64,000 nucleotides of DNA from Streptomyces sp. NBC_00525 (GTDB taxonomy: Bacteria; Actinomycetota; Actinomycetes; Streptomycetales; Streptomycetaceae), in assembly GCF_036346595.1 (NCBI RefSeq), contig NZ_CP107834.1:2108001-2172000 (forward strand). Reading direction: 5' to 3'. Each line of letters begins with the position of its first letter. The stretch's first letter is position 1. The position numbers and the translations under genes are program-made. Shown here piece by piece: positions 25,701-34,860 of the stretch. Below the pieces are notes generated by a model. That model was not told the DNA's origin. It was given only the letters and a program-made list of their open reading frames with translations, and made no database searches.

Positions 25701-27564
25701 CCTCCTGAAGGACGAGTTCCCGACGCTTCGCCAACGCCTGGGCTCCACCGTGAACGACCAGCTCCTTCTGCGCTGCTCGGAGCTGGAGGAGGTGCTGCGT
25801 ACGCCCCGGGGGTCCGCCACCACCCCGCTCGACAGCGCGGTGCAGGGCACGACCGTCCTGGTGCCGGACTCCCTGGACCGTCTCGCGACCCTGGTCGCCG
25901 TCGATCGCGAACTGCGCTGGGGGCTCAAGGAGTCCGGGTGCCGGGCCGTTCTCGAGGCGCAGGCCCGACAGGAGGCCGATCAGGAGTTGCAGACGACCCT
26001 GCGACGCGTCCGCGAGGCGAGCGGTGTGGACGAGAAGCTGGAGCTGTTGATCGGCGCGACGGCGTTGCGCGCCGGTCTCCCGCCCGGCCTGCTGGAGAGC
26101 GAGCCGCCGGAGCCAGGGGGCGGTGAGCCGTCCCCGCGTCGCATCGCGCGTCTGGCGTACGACGCGCACGGCGACGGGGTGCTCCAGATGCACGTCAGGG
26201 ATCTGCAGGCGGCCTACCCGACCCATGCCCCCTCCGGCTTCACCGGGTCGTCCGCGGCCGTGAAGTTCGTCTCGGAGCTCGGCTTCCCCGCCTCCTTCGC
26301 CGGTGCGCGCACCCCGTCGTTGCCGCCCCGGATCGAGGTGCCGGGTCCGACGGAGTTCCCGCGTCTGCACGACTACCAGGAGCGGTTGGCGGCGAAGGTG
26401 TTCGCCATGCTCGATCGCTTCACCCCGCAGCGCGGGATGCTGTCGCTGCCCACCGGTGCGGGCAAGACACGGGTCGCGGCGGAGGCCGTCATCCGCTGGG
26501 TCAAGCAGATGGGCGAGCTGAGCGGCCCCATCCTGTGGATCGCCCAGACCGAGGAGCTGTGCGAGCAGGCCGTGCAGAGCTGGAGCTTCGTCTGGTCGAA
26601 GGTGGGGGCCGAGACCCCACTCACGATCAGCCGGCTGTGGACGACCAACGAGGCCGGGCCGGTCACCGATCGTCCGCACCTGGTCGTCGCCACCGACGCC
26701 AAGCTCCGCAACTGTCTGCACACCGGGACCTACGGCTGGCTGCGCGATGCCGCCCTGGTCATCGTCGACGAGGCGCACGTCGCCATCTCGCCGCAGTACA
26801 CCGAGATCCTGGCGCACCTGGGGCTGACGGCACACGAGACGAAGCGTCATCTGCTCGGGCTCACCGCCACCCCGTTCCGCAACACCAACGACATCGAGAC
26901 CAAGCGCCTCGTCCAGCGGTTCGGTGCCACCCGGCTCGACGACGGGGTCTTCCCGTCCGGGGACCCGTACGCGGAGCTGCAGGAACTGGGCATGCTGGCG
27001 AGGGTCGCGCACCGGGAGCTGCCCGGCGGCACCATCGAGCTGACCCAGGAGGAGAAGACACGCGCCGACCGGATGAGCCTGCTGTCGAAGGCCGCCGAGC
27101 AGCGCCTCGCCGACGACCAGGACCGCAACAAGCGCATCCTCGAAGAGATCCGCGCCATGCCTGACGACTGGCCCGTGCTCGTCTTCGCGACGTCCGTCGC
27201 GCACGCCAAACTCCTCGCGGCGAAGCTGAAGGGCCTGGGCATCACCGCCGCCTCGGTCGACTCGGCCACCTCCACGGGAGAGCGTCGGAACAGCATCGAC
27301 GCCTTCCGACGCGGTCGGGTGCGGGTCCTGACGAACTACGGTGTCCTGACCCAGGGCTTCGACGCCCCGGCGACCAGGGCCGTCGTCATCACCCGACCCA
27401 CGTACAGTCCGAACGTCTACCAGCAGATGATCGGCCGCGGCCTGCGCGGGCCCCGGAACGGTGGCGAGGAGGAGTGCCTGATCCTCAACGTCCGGGACAA
27501 CATCACGAACTATGACAAGGCGCTCGCCTTCACCCGGTTCGAGCACCTGTGGAGCGCCAAGTGA
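22798..27564 (+). CDS. Sacsin-like GHKL ATPase fused to an SF2 (DEAD/DEAH) helicase
   Basis: 1588 residues. The N-terminus is a sacsin/Hsp90-type ATPase: RQLFELVQNAADEIA (about residues 58-70), then ILRMSVSRKRGGQIGRFGVGVKS with the glycine loop. A long middle of unknown fold follows. The last 400 residues are an SF2 helicase: HDYQERLAAKVF, Walker A LPTGAGKT near 1219, VDEAH near 1323, GLTATPFRN near 1354, TQGFDAP near 1517 and QMIGRGLRGP near 1543. It starts with TTG (ACGGGA upstream); GTG at 22813 is an alternative. Its stop overlaps the next gene. It probably senses and unwinds invading DNA. Confidence 0.88.
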   Translation: MNHSDVTGTSGASPVIRKILEQSARVLETYRVDPGLILEHANGERRITQGGYGDRQLFELVQNAADEIAAEPGGKVHVVLTGTHLYCANEGTAVTPEGAETILRMSVSRKRGGQIGRFGVGVKSILAVTDTPQFFSASGAFGFDRAWSYEEIRKARGAAPDEDFEAPVLRMARPLDAEKERLADPVLNGLLGWATTVVRLPLLPGAADRLGKDIHDTGNKGQGGREFPAGFQLFSHHVGTVILEDTRSMPPIRREITVDHDGFRHTIHEARTGRPRSSSAWKVFSYAHQPSRTARASAGEMHDRGTIDISWAVPEYTGDTVLSTPRGRGEFWSFFPTKYPMTLRGALNGAWKTNEDRQNLLDSSPFNQEIIQVAARLVVESLPHLAPAQDPAAYLPLLPGRTKESETLNWADKYLTEQIWKLAAEHPSLPDQDGVLRVPRDIRVHPAPHNKMPIKQEWLRMWSACPGRPANWIHPSVEAAEFRAGKVGHILDEAGLRRATVRDWLEALVVGETVEASAVAIRILAAMVREASPFAAEARTARIVLTEESGLVAPVVGKVFRRTVRDGLRDGTTYIDPRLSEDESLIHDLNEIGIREADPRGRFIGVLEQGLDHYGPQDWNRFWELFHSAGGSRVGGEVTARVPDPSDTLFVRTADGRFHRMRECLLPGPVVPGDGSRDASVAVDPSFHSDDLRVLREFGMRDRPTHGHRPSDESWFEDYRAAMYDSYCKTLSSDAPRPQPSRIKLEGSPVGGPLHLLELLSDEGRAAFVKALPDDSVIDTWTLRVGVQASTRKVIYSPLRWMLHRYGRVSTSQGIVPLASAVGPQLHAYADVLPVADISAEKARKLHLPVVVDEVPATQWDRLLEQLLTSEDDAFVGRTYVMLTRLGVEFPDQLTRCRVGAEWGTREDGEIAVAATEAEYRALRAEQIPALFAGSAEDAELLVGTWGMLRHADVISKEIRHVAVGEAVLLKDEFPTLRQRLGSTVNDQLLLRCSELEEVLRTPRGSATTPLDSAVQGTTVLVPDSLDRLATLVAVDRELRWGLKESGCRAVLEAQARQEADQELQTTLRRVREASGVDEKLELLIGATALRAGLPPGLLESEPPEPGGGEPSPRRIARLAYDAHGDGVLQMHVRDLQAAYPTHAPSGFTGSSAAVKFVSELGFPASFAGARTPSLPPRIEVPGPTEFPRLHDYQERLAAKVFAMLDRFTPQRGMLSLPTGAGKTRVAAEAVIRWVKQMGELSGPILWIAQTEELCEQAVQSWSFVWSKVGAETPLTISRLWTTNEAGPVTDRPHLVVATDAKLRNCLHTGTYGWLRDAALVIVDEAHVAISPQYTEILAHLGLTAHETKRHLLGLTATPFRNTNDIETKRLVQRFGATRLDDGVFPSGDPYAELQELGMLARVAHRELPGGTIELTQEEKTRADRMSLLSKAAEQRLADDQDRNKRILEEIRAMPDDWPVLVFATSVAHAKLLAAKLKGLGITAASVDSATSTGERRNSIDAFRRGRVRVLTNYGVLTQGFDAPATRAVVITRPTYSPNVYQQMIGRGLRGPRNGGEEECLILNVRDNITNYDKALAFTRFEHLWSAK

Positions 27565-29474
27565 CCGACACCTACCTCGACAGCCCTCCCCTCACCCCGG
27601 AGCAGCGGGCCGTCGTCGAGCAGCCCTGGGACACCCGGCTCCTGGTGACGGCGGGCGCCGGCTCCGGCAAGACGCACACGCTCGTCCGCCGGCTCGACGC
27701 GCTCATGAGCGACGAGGAGGACGCGCTGGAGGCGCGCGAGATCCTGGTGCTCAGCTTCTCCAGGGCCGCCGTGCGGGAGCTGCGGGAACGGATCGCGCTC
27801 CATGCCCGCACGGCCCGCCGGGTCCGGGTGCAGACCTTCGACTCCTGGGCGTACGCCGTACTGCGCGCCGAGCAGCCCGACCGGGACTGGGGCGCGCTGC
27901 GCTTCGACGAGCGGATCGGTGAGGCCACGAAGGCGATCCTGCGGGGTGCCGTGGAGGAGAGCGAGCAGGGCGCCCCCGCCCATGTCGTGATCGACGAGGT
28001 CCAGGACCTGGTCGGTGATCGGCGCGACATGGTGGAGACGCTCCTCGACCGGTTCCAGGACGACTGCGGCTTCACCGCGGTCGGTGACGGGGCGCAGGCG
28101 ATCTACGGCTTCCAGGTGTCCGACGAGGACGCGCGCGCCGCGGAGACGAACTACTTCTTCGACTGGCTGCGGGCCTCCTACCCGGACGATCTGGTGGAGC
28201 TCCACCTGTCCGGCAACTTCCGGGCGCGCACGCCGGAGGCGGGTCTCGCGCTGCCGCTGGGCGGCTCGCTCCAGCGACTGCCGTCCGAGACGTCGGCGGC
28301 GGCGGCCGCGGGCGAGGACCTCCATCGTCAGCTGACCGACCTTCTGCGCACCTGCCCGTCGTTCGGGGCCGTCGACGACGCCTTCACCATCGGCTCCCTG
28401 AGAGACTTCCGGGGAACGTGCGCGATCCTCTGCCGGGACAACCGGCAGGCCCTGGTGCTGTCGGAGACCCTGTTCGCCCGCGGTGTGCGCCACCGGCTCC
28501 AGCGGGACCTCCAGGACCGGCCGGTGCCGGCCTGGGTGGCCGCGGTGCTGCGCGGCACGGGCTCCACGACCCTGACGGAGGACCGCTTCCAGGAGCTGCT
28601 CCCCTCGGGGCCGCTCGCCCCGGTCGGGGACCGGACGAGGATCTGGCGGTCGCTGCGCGGCGCGGCGGGGGCGCCCAGGGGGCTGCTGGACGTGTCCGCC
28701 GTCCGGCGGGCGGTGGCGCAGGGCAGGTTCCCCGACGACCTGGCGGCGGTCGAACCGGCCGATCTCGTGGTGTCGACCGTGCACCGGGCCAAGGGGCTCG
28801 AATTCGACCGGGTGATCGTGGTCGAGCCCGCCTCGATGGCCGAGCTGCGCAAGCAGCACACCCACATCGACCCCGCCGCGGAGGCGCGGGCCCTCTATGT
28901 CGCGATGACGCGCCCCAGGGACGACCTGTTCCGCCTCGACGCGCCGGAGACCGCCCTGATCCGCAAGGACCGGCGCACCGGCCGGTTGTACCTCGGTGGT
29001 TGGAAGTCGTACCAGCGCCACGGCATCTCGGCCGCGGGCCCGGACGTCTCCCGCGAGCACCCGCCGGGCACCGACGGCTTCGAGCACGACGCCGGGGCGC
29101 TGCAGGAGTACCTGGCCGCGTCCGTCGCCGCCGGGGACGCGCTGGAACTCCGCCTGCAGCACGCGATGCCCCTGGCCTCGGACGAGAGCCCGCCGTACAC
29201 GGTCTTCCACGGGGACCGTCCGATCGCCGTCGTCTCGGAGCGGTTCCGGCAGGACCTGTACACCTCGCTCAAGATCAACAAGACCTGGGACGTCACCTGG
29301 CCCACGCGCATCGAGGGCTTCCGCGTCGACTGTCTGGAGACCGTCGCGGGCAGCACGGCGTCCGGCGCCCGCGCGGGTCTCGGCGAGCACGGCCTGTGGA
29401 TGGTCCCCCGGCTGTCCGGGCTGGGCCGGCACCGGTGGACCGACGCGCACACACACGAGGAGAACGACCGATGA
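27561..29474 (+). CDS. UvrD/Rep-like superfamily 1 helicase
   Basis: 637 residues from GTG 27561, overlapping the previous stop (GTGA). SF1A motifs are complete: LTPEQRAVVEQPW, Walker A TAGAGSGKTHTLVRR, the VLSFSRAAVRELRER region, Walker B VIDEVQDLVGDRR near residue 143, VGDGAQAIYGFQ, motif V VSTVHRAKGLEFDRV near 410 and VAMTRPRDDL near 448. It would unwind or strip DNA 3'-5'. It is shorter than UvrD, with reduced inserted subdomains. The coupled order places it in one complex or pathway with the neighbours. Confidence 0.9.
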   Translation: MTDTYLDSPPLTPEQRAVVEQPWDTRLLVTAGAGSGKTHTLVRRLDALMSDEEDALEAREILVLSFSRAAVRELRERIALHARTARRVRVQTFDSWAYAVLRAEQPDRDWGALRFDERIGEATKAILRGAVEESEQGAPAHVVIDEVQDLVGDRRDMVETLLDRFQDDCGFTAVGDGAQAIYGFQVSDEDARAAETNYFFDWLRASYPDDLVELHLSGNFRARTPEAGLALPLGGSLQRLPSETSAAAAAGEDLHRQLTDLLRTCPSFGAVDDAFTIGSLRDFRGTCAILCRDNRQALVLSETLFARGVRHRLQRDLQDRPVPAWVAAVLRGTGSTTLTEDRFQELLPSGPLAPVGDRTRIWRSLRGAAGAPRGLLDVSAVRRAVAQGRFPDDLAAVEPADLVVSTVHRAKGLEFDRVIVVEPASMAELRKQHTHIDPAAEARALYVAMTRPRDDLFRLDAPETALIRKDRRTGRLYLGGWKSYQRHGISAAGPDVSREHPPGTDGFEHDAGALQEYLAASVAAGDALELRLQHAMPLASDESPPYTVFHGDRPIAVVSERFRQDLYTSLKINKTWDVTWPTRIEGFRVDCLETVAGSTASGARAGLGEHGLWMVPRLSGLGRHRWTDAHTHEENDR

Positions 29475-32400
29475 GCAACGCGTCGAACCCGCACGCCGCG
29501 CACTACGCCGTACGGGAGGAACTCGTCGATCAGCTGCGCCGGGACCTCATGGGCCCCGGTGCCCCCGACGAGATCCTGACCCAGGACCCGCCGGTCACGG
29601 CGTACCCCGTCGGGGTGCTGTTCCCCCGGCCCGCGAACCGGGAGGCGGAGCAGGCTCGCAGCGACGACGAGGCGGAGACCGAAGGACTGGACGAGGCCCC
29701 GCTCCTGCGCGGAAGCCGGGACGTCGAGGAGTCGACCCCGGATCTCGGCACCGCCGGTACGGGGGACCGCCGCCCGTCGTCCATGGGGATCACCTTCGCC
29801 GTCGACCCCTCGGTCGCGTCGAGCATCGTCGTGCACACGGAGGCCGCGAGGTACGACCCGGTCGATCCCGAGGGGCGTGCCACCTCCGCCAAGCGGGCGG
29901 AGGCCCGCAGCACCTCGGACCAGCGGGAGCACTGGCGTCGGCGGGCCCTGGACTTGGAACCGGTGACGATCGATGTCACCGTCCCCGAGCAGCACCGGAA
30001 GTCCCTGGGCGAAGGCGCGGGCATCGAGGTCTTCGTACGTCCGCCGGTCGCCGGCACGGTCACGGTCACCGTCACCCTGGTCAACACCGAGACGGTGAGC
30101 GAGCGCGAACTCCAGGACGCGCACTGCCTCTACCAGCCCCGTCTCACCGTGACCACGACGACGGGGGCGCGGGCCTTCGTGGAGCGCCCCGCCGGCCGTC
30201 GCGCGAACGACCCCGAGGTGGCGACGAGCCGCCTGCTCCACCGGCACGCACCCACGTTCGCCATGGGTCACGGCTGCTCGGCGGAGTGGGACTGGACCCC
30301 TCCGGCCATCGGCACACCGGACCACGCGCCCGCCGCGATCACGGCCGTGCGCACCCAGTTCCTGCCGGCCCACGAGGTCCTGCTGACCGATTCGAACCCG
30401 GACATCGACGACTCCGCCCTCACCATGCACGGCCTGGCGACCCGCCCGGAGAACGAGGTCCTGGCCGCGCTGAACAACCTGATGGCCGACTACGCGCAGT
30501 GGATCGATCGCACGGAGAAGGAGGCGGCGGGCTTCCGGGACACGCCGTACGAGGCTCCCGCGCGGGAGCGGATCGAGCAGTGCCGCGCGGCCCACGTCCG
30601 CATGCGCCGGGGCATTCGGGTGCTCGGGGAGAACCCGGACGCGATGCGGGCCTTCCGGCTCGCCAATCGCGCCATGGCGCACCAGCGCGCCCGGAGCGAG
30701 TGGGTGCGGAACGGACGCGAGGGAGCACCCGACGAGACCGTCGGGCGGTGGCGGCCGTTCCAGATCTCCTTCGTGCTGCTCTGTCTGGAAGGCATCGTCG
30801 ACCCGAACCACGAGGACCGGGCGGTGGCGGACCTGCTCTGGTTCCCCACCGGTGGTGGCAAGACCGAGGCGTACCTCGGCCTCATCGCGTTCACCACGTT
30901 CCTGCGCCGTCTGCGGCTGAAGGAGCGGGGCGCCGGCGTCACCGTACTCATGCGCTACACCCTGCGGCTGCTGACCCTTCAGCAGTTCGAGCGTGCCGCA
31001 GCCCTCATCTGCGCGATGGAACGTCTCCGGCTCGACAGCGAGGAGGCGCTCGGCACGGAGCCGATCTCGATCGGCATGTGGGTCGGCCAGTCCGCCACCC
31101 CCAACCGGCTCTCGGACGCGGAGAAGAGCCTGGTCGAGCTGCGCAAGGAGAAGGATCTCCAGGAACGCAACCCCGTACAGCTGCACGCCTGTCCCTGGTG
31201 CGGCACCCGTCTGGACGCCTATCAGTACGAGGTCGACGAGGACGCCAAGCGGATGCACGTCCGCTGCCCCGACGACTGGTGCGACTTCCGCGACGGCCTG
31301 CCGGTCCATCTCGTCGACGAGGCCGTCTACGACGCCCGGCCCACCCTGGTGATCGCCACCGTCGACAAGTTCGCGGCGATGCCGTGGCGGGTGCAGACCG
31401 CGGCCCTCTTCAACCGGGACCGCGCGGACGGCACCCCGCCCCCGGAACTGATCGTCCAGGACGAGTTGCACCTCATCTCGGGCCCGCTCGGAACGCTCAC
31501 CGGCCTGTACGAGACCGCGGTGGACCTGCTGGCCGACAGCCCGAAGGTGATCGCGTCGACGGCCACGATCCGCCGTGCCTCGGACCAGGGGAGGATGCTC
31601 TTCGACCGCAAGGTGGCGCAGTTCCCCCCGGCCGGGATCGACTCGCGCGACTCCTGGTTCGCGGTGGAGACCCCGAGGGAACGGAAGGCGAGCAGGCTGT
31701 ACGTGGGTCTCCTCACCCCGAGCACCAGCCAGTCGACCCTTCTCGTCCGCACCTACGCGAACCTGCTGCACCGGGCCGCGCTCGCCGAGGCCGACGACGG
31801 GGTGCGCGACGCGTACTGGACGCTCGTCGGCTACTTCAACAGCCTCCGACTGCTGGCCGCGGCCGAACTCCAGGTCCACGACGACGTCGACGCGCACCTC
31901 GGATACCTGGCGTCGCGCGGGGACCTCCCCGGGCGCAAGGTGCTGGAGCAGACCGAGTTGACGAGCCGGGCCAACTCCAGCGACATCCCGAAGCGGCTCA
32001 AGCAGTTGGAGCGGCGCCTGCCGCATCCGGACACCGTGGACGTCCTGCTGGCGACGAACATGATCTCGGTCGGGGTCGACGTGGACCGGCTCGGGCTGAT
32101 GGCGGTGATGGGCCAGCCGCAGACCACCGCCGAGTACATCCAGGCGACCAGCCGCGTCGGGCGTCGCCATCCGGGTCTCGTCGCCGTGATGCTGAACTCC
32201 GCCCGGTCCCGCGACCGTTCCCACTACGAGAGCTTCCAGCACTTCCACTCCGCGCTGTACCGGGAGGTCGAGTCGACCAGCGTCACGCCCTTCTCGTCCC
32301 GCGCCCGTGAACGGGGGCTGCACGCGGTGGTCGTCGCCCTGGCGCGCATCCTCATCCCGGCTGCGGCACCCAACGACGGAGCCGGACACATCGAGGAGTT

Positions 32401-32686
32401 CCGTACGGAACTGGAGGAGGTCGTGCGCACGGCGCTCCTCGCGCGCGTGCAGTCGGTCGCTCCGGACGAGTACCGGGCGACGGCAGACGCCTTCGACGAG
32501 TTCGTGGCGTGGTGGGCGGCGGAGGCCCTGGCCAACGGCGGTCTCCTGTACGAACCCAAACGCGGCAACCGGACCCCGTCCCTGTTGAGCGCGTTCGACA
32601 GCGAGGACGAGAGCGCATGGCCCACCCTGTGGAGCCTGCGTGACGTCGACGCCGAATCCGCCCTGTTCATGGAGGCATCCCGATGA
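29471..32686 (+). CDS. drmA: DrmA-like DISARM helicase
   Basis: 1071 residues, ATG in the preceding stop (ATGA). The first 450 residues are unassigned. Then come Walker A WFPTGGGKTEAYLGL near 458, a zinc ribbon CPWCG and CPDDWC near 573-605, the DEXH-like IVQDELHLISGPLG near 662, ASTATIRRA near 697, MISVGVDVDRLG near 862 and YIQATSRVGRRHPG near 888, ending with DRSHYESFQHFHSALYREVE. The latter block is characteristic of DrmA, the helicase of DISARM phage defence. DrmA with DrmB forms the DNA-binding core that blocks entering phage DNA. No drmC is next to it. Confidence 0.82.
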   Translation: MSNASNPHAAHYAVREELVDQLRRDLMGPGAPDEILTQDPPVTAYPVGVLFPRPANREAEQARSDDEAETEGLDEAPLLRGSRDVEESTPDLGTAGTGDRRPSSMGITFAVDPSVASSIVVHTEAARYDPVDPEGRATSAKRAEARSTSDQREHWRRRALDLEPVTIDVTVPEQHRKSLGEGAGIEVFVRPPVAGTVTVTVTLVNTETVSERELQDAHCLYQPRLTVTTTTGARAFVERPAGRRANDPEVATSRLLHRHAPTFAMGHGCSAEWDWTPPAIGTPDHAPAAITAVRTQFLPAHEVLLTDSNPDIDDSALTMHGLATRPENEVLAALNNLMADYAQWIDRTEKEAAGFRDTPYEAPARERIEQCRAAHVRMRRGIRVLGENPDAMRAFRLANRAMAHQRARSEWVRNGREGAPDETVGRWRPFQISFVLLCLEGIVDPNHEDRAVADLLWFPTGGGKTEAYLGLIAFTTFLRRLRLKERGAGVTVLMRYTLRLLTLQQFERAAALICAMERLRLDSEEALGTEPISIGMWVGQSATPNRLSDAEKSLVELRKEKDLQERNPVQLHACPWCGTRLDAYQYEVDEDAKRMHVRCPDDWCDFRDGLPVHLVDEAVYDARPTLVIATVDKFAAMPWRVQTAALFNRDRADGTPPPELIVQDELHLISGPLGTLTGLYETAVDLLADSPKVIASTATIRRASDQGRMLFDRKVAQFPPAGIDSRDSWFAVETPRERKASRLYVGLLTPSTSQSTLLVRTYANLLHRAALAEADDGVRDAYWTLVGYFNSLRLLAAAELQVHDDVDAHLGYLASRGDLPGRKVLEQTELTSRANSSDIPKRLKQLERRLPHPDTVDVLLATNMISVGVDVDRLGLMAVMGQPQTTAEYIQATSRVGRRHPGLVAVMLNSARSRDRSHYESFQHFHSALYREVESTSVTPFSSRARERGLHAVVVALARILIPAAAPNDGAGHIEEFRTELEEVVRTALLARVQSVAPDEYRATADAFDEFVAWWAAEALANGGLLYEPKRGNRTPSLLSAFDSEDESAWPTLWSLRDVDAESALFMEASR

Positions 32687-34524
32687 CCCCGCCCCCGCCC
32701 CCCGCCCGCCGTCGCCGCGCCGGCGCACCCGAGCGCAGCTACCCGCGACGTGGCTCGGTGCGACGTGCCCAGATGATCACCACCTACGGGGTGGGCTCGA
32801 TGATCGCCGTCGACAACGAGTCGTTCATGGTGAGCGGCATCGACTCGTGGAACATGACCGACGCGCCGACCGTCCACGAACACCGGCTCGCCCGTGTCCT
32901 CGGCGTGAAGTCCTTCCGCCTCCCGCCGGCGTCCGACGACACCAGCAAGGACGGAGTCCACGTCCGCCGTTTCCCCCTGTGGCACTCGTGCCCCGGCTGC
33001 AATGCCCTCCAGCACGTCGGGCAGTTCAACTCCCCGCCGGGAAAGAACGAATGCGGCGACTGCCACGAGGAACTGGTGCCCTCGCGCTTCGTCATGGCCT
33101 GTCCCAAGGGACACATCGAGGACTTCCCGTACTGGAAGTGGGCGCACCGCAACAATCGTCAGGACGGCGGCGCCGGACTGTGCGGCGGTGAGCTGCGGCT
33201 GCGTACCAGTGGCAAGACCGCGTCGCTCAGGTCGATCCTCATCTCCTGCACCTGCGGAATCCCCGAGGTGTCCATGGAGGGCGCGTTCCGTCGCACGGCT
33301 CTGTCGGACCTGAAGGTCTACTGCAACGGTCGCCGCCCCTGGCTGGGGAACGCGCCCGCCGAGCACTGCGGGGAGAAGCCGCGCACGCTCCAGCGCGGTT
33401 CGTCCGTCGCCTGGCAGCCCATCGTGCGGACGGCCCTGTCCATCCCCCCGTGGAGCGACGGACACGCCGCCCGCCTGGGGGCGTACTGGGACGACCTCCG
33501 CACGATGAAGGACAACCCCAGCGAGATGGCTGGGTTCCTGAAGGCCCTGACGCTCCAGGAGGACTACGAGTTCTCCCTCGACAAGGTCATGGCCCTCCTG
33601 GAGGCGGAGAACCACGAGGACGACGCGTCGGAGGAGGACAAGGGCGTCGACAGCGCGTACGTCGCTCTGCGCAAGCAGGAGTACGAGCGGCTGGTCGCGG
33701 GCAGGCCGGAGGGCGAGACGGACCACGAGGACCAGTTCGTCTGCGAGCCGCCCCGCTCCTCCGAAGCGATCCTGACCCCCTACGGGGTGACGGGGCCGAT
33801 GCTGGTCAAGCGACTGCGGGAAGTGCGCGCCCTGAAGGCGTTCTCCCGCGTCGACACACCGGAGACACACACCGACGTCCACGAGGCGGCACTGTCGCTC
33901 GCCCCGATGGACTGGCTCCCGGCCATGGAGGTCCAGGGCGAGGGCGTCTTCCTGCGCCTGGACGAACAGCGCCTCGACGACTGGGCGCGCAGTGCCGCCG
34001 TGGCCGCCCGTGCCGACCGCATCCGCGCCAACCATGTCCGGATGCTGCGCGAGCGCGCCCAGGACCCCGCGAACGTGCCCGACTCCCCGGCGGACGCCCG
34101 CATGGTGCTCCTGCACACGCTGGCCCACGCGCTGATCAACGAGTGGAGCCTGGACGGCGGTTACCCGGCGGCCTCCCTCCGGGAGCGGTTGTACGCGGAC
34201 GATTCGATGGCCGGACTCCTCATCTGCACGGCCACCAGCGACTCCGCCGGAAGCCTCGGCGGCCTGGTCGCGCAGGGGGAGCCCGACCGGCTGGAACCCG
34301 CCCTGCACTCGGCTCTGCGTCGCGCCCAGTGGTGCTCGGCCGATCCCCTGTGCGTGGAGTCCACCGGCAGCGGTGTGGGCGGCATCAATCTGGCCGCCTG
34401 CCACGCGTGCGTGCTCCTGCCGGAGACCAGTTGCGAGCACAACAACGGCCTGTTGGACCGCGCTCTGCTGATCGGCACGCCGGAGGACCCGTCCATAGGG
34501 TTCTTCCACGAGGCACTGCGCTGA
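32683..34524 (+). CDS. drmB: DrmB-like DISARM protein (DUF1998)
   Basis: 613 residues, ATG in the drmA stop (ATGA). N-terminal region has CPGC and CGDC zinc pairs near 103-126 and the signature ACPKGHIEDFPYWKWAH near 137. The C-terminus is DUF1998: LLHTLAHALINEWSLDGGYP near 475 and C..C pairs ending in CHACVLLPETSCEHNNGLLDR near 572-592. DrmB partners DrmA in DISARM. This is the last gene of the operon; a strong hairpin follows 3 bases after the stop. Confidence 0.85.
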   Translation: MTPPPPPARRRRAGAPERSYPRRGSVRRAQMITTYGVGSMIAVDNESFMVSGIDSWNMTDAPTVHEHRLARVLGVKSFRLPPASDDTSKDGVHVRRFPLWHSCPGCNALQHVGQFNSPPGKNECGDCHEELVPSRFVMACPKGHIEDFPYWKWAHRNNRQDGGAGLCGGELRLRTSGKTASLRSILISCTCGIPEVSMEGAFRRTALSDLKVYCNGRRPWLGNAPAEHCGEKPRTLQRGSSVAWQPIVRTALSIPPWSDGHAARLGAYWDDLRTMKDNPSEMAGFLKALTLQEDYEFSLDKVMALLEAENHEDDASEEDKGVDSAYVALRKQEYERLVAGRPEGETDHEDQFVCEPPRSSEAILTPYGVTGPMLVKRLREVRALKAFSRVDTPETHTDVHEAALSLAPMDWLPAMEVQGEGVFLRLDEQRLDDWARSAAVAARADRIRANHVRMLRERAQDPANVPDSPADARMVLLHTLAHALINEWSLDGGYPAASLRERLYADDSMAGLLICTATSDSAGSLGGLVAQGEPDRLEPALHSALRRAQWCSADPLCVESTGSGVGGINLAACHACVLLPETSCEHNNGLLDRALLIGTPEDPSIGFFHEALR

Positions 34525-34527
34525 GCC

Positions 34528-34563
34528 GACCGGGGCCGCCCTGCGAACGGGGCGGCCCCGGTC
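34528..34563 (+). terminator. Terminator hairpin after drmB-like gene
   Basis: GACCGGGGCCGCCC (34528-34541) pairs perfectly with GGGCGGCCCCGGTC (34550-34563) around 8 bases. It starts 3 bases after the drmB-like stop and lies 7 bases before the end of the opposing gene, so it can serve both strands. Confidence 0.75.
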
Positions 34564-34569
34564 CGCCCT

Positions 34570-34860
34570 CTACCCCCCGTCCCCCACCCGCAGCCGGCAC
34601 TCCCCCGTCTCCCCCGTCTCGCAGTCGCGGCGGAGGCGGCCGCGGGAGAGGGTCTGGGCGAGGCCGATGGTCCAGCACAGAGGGCAGCCGCGCAGGGCGA
34701 GCAGGCCCGCCGGCAGGAGCAGCAGGCTGAGCGGGCCGGTGAGCGGAAGCAGCGCGAACGCGCCGACCAGGCCGCCGAACCCGGCCGCGCCACGGGCCAG
34801 ATGACGGGGCAGGGTCACGCTCGCGAAGTCAGGGCCGCCGGCCCCGGTCCGCGTCGTCAT
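34570..34860 (-). CDS. Small membrane protein downstream of the ECF sigma factor
   Basis: 96 residues; ATG 34860 follows GGAGGTGCCC. Two hydrophobic stretches (AAGFGGLVGAFALLPLTG, LSLLLLPAGLLALRGC) are followed by CPLCWTIGLAQT, with a CxxC-type pair in LRGCPLC, and a Cys-containing acidic tail. The start lies inside the sigma gene (32-base overlap), so the two are co-expressed. An anti-sigma or redox-sensing role would be a guess; it lacks the HxxxCxxC zinc anti-sigma motif. Confidence 0.7.
   Translation of the reverse strand: MTTRTGAGGPDFASVTLPRHLARGAAGFGGLVGAFALLPLTGPLSLLLLPAGLLALRGCPLCWTIGLAQTLSRGRLRRDCETGETGECRLRVGDGG

Noticed and set aside
28895..32728. 1277-residue minus-strand frame opposite drmA
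   Set aside because: Antisense shadow of the DrmA-like gene; no recognisable motif.
10541..34524. drmC, drmD or drmE, and BREX or Druantia genes
   Set aside because: No phospholipase-D HKD motif, PglZ or Druantia set was seen; only DrmA- and DrmB-like proteins match DISARM.
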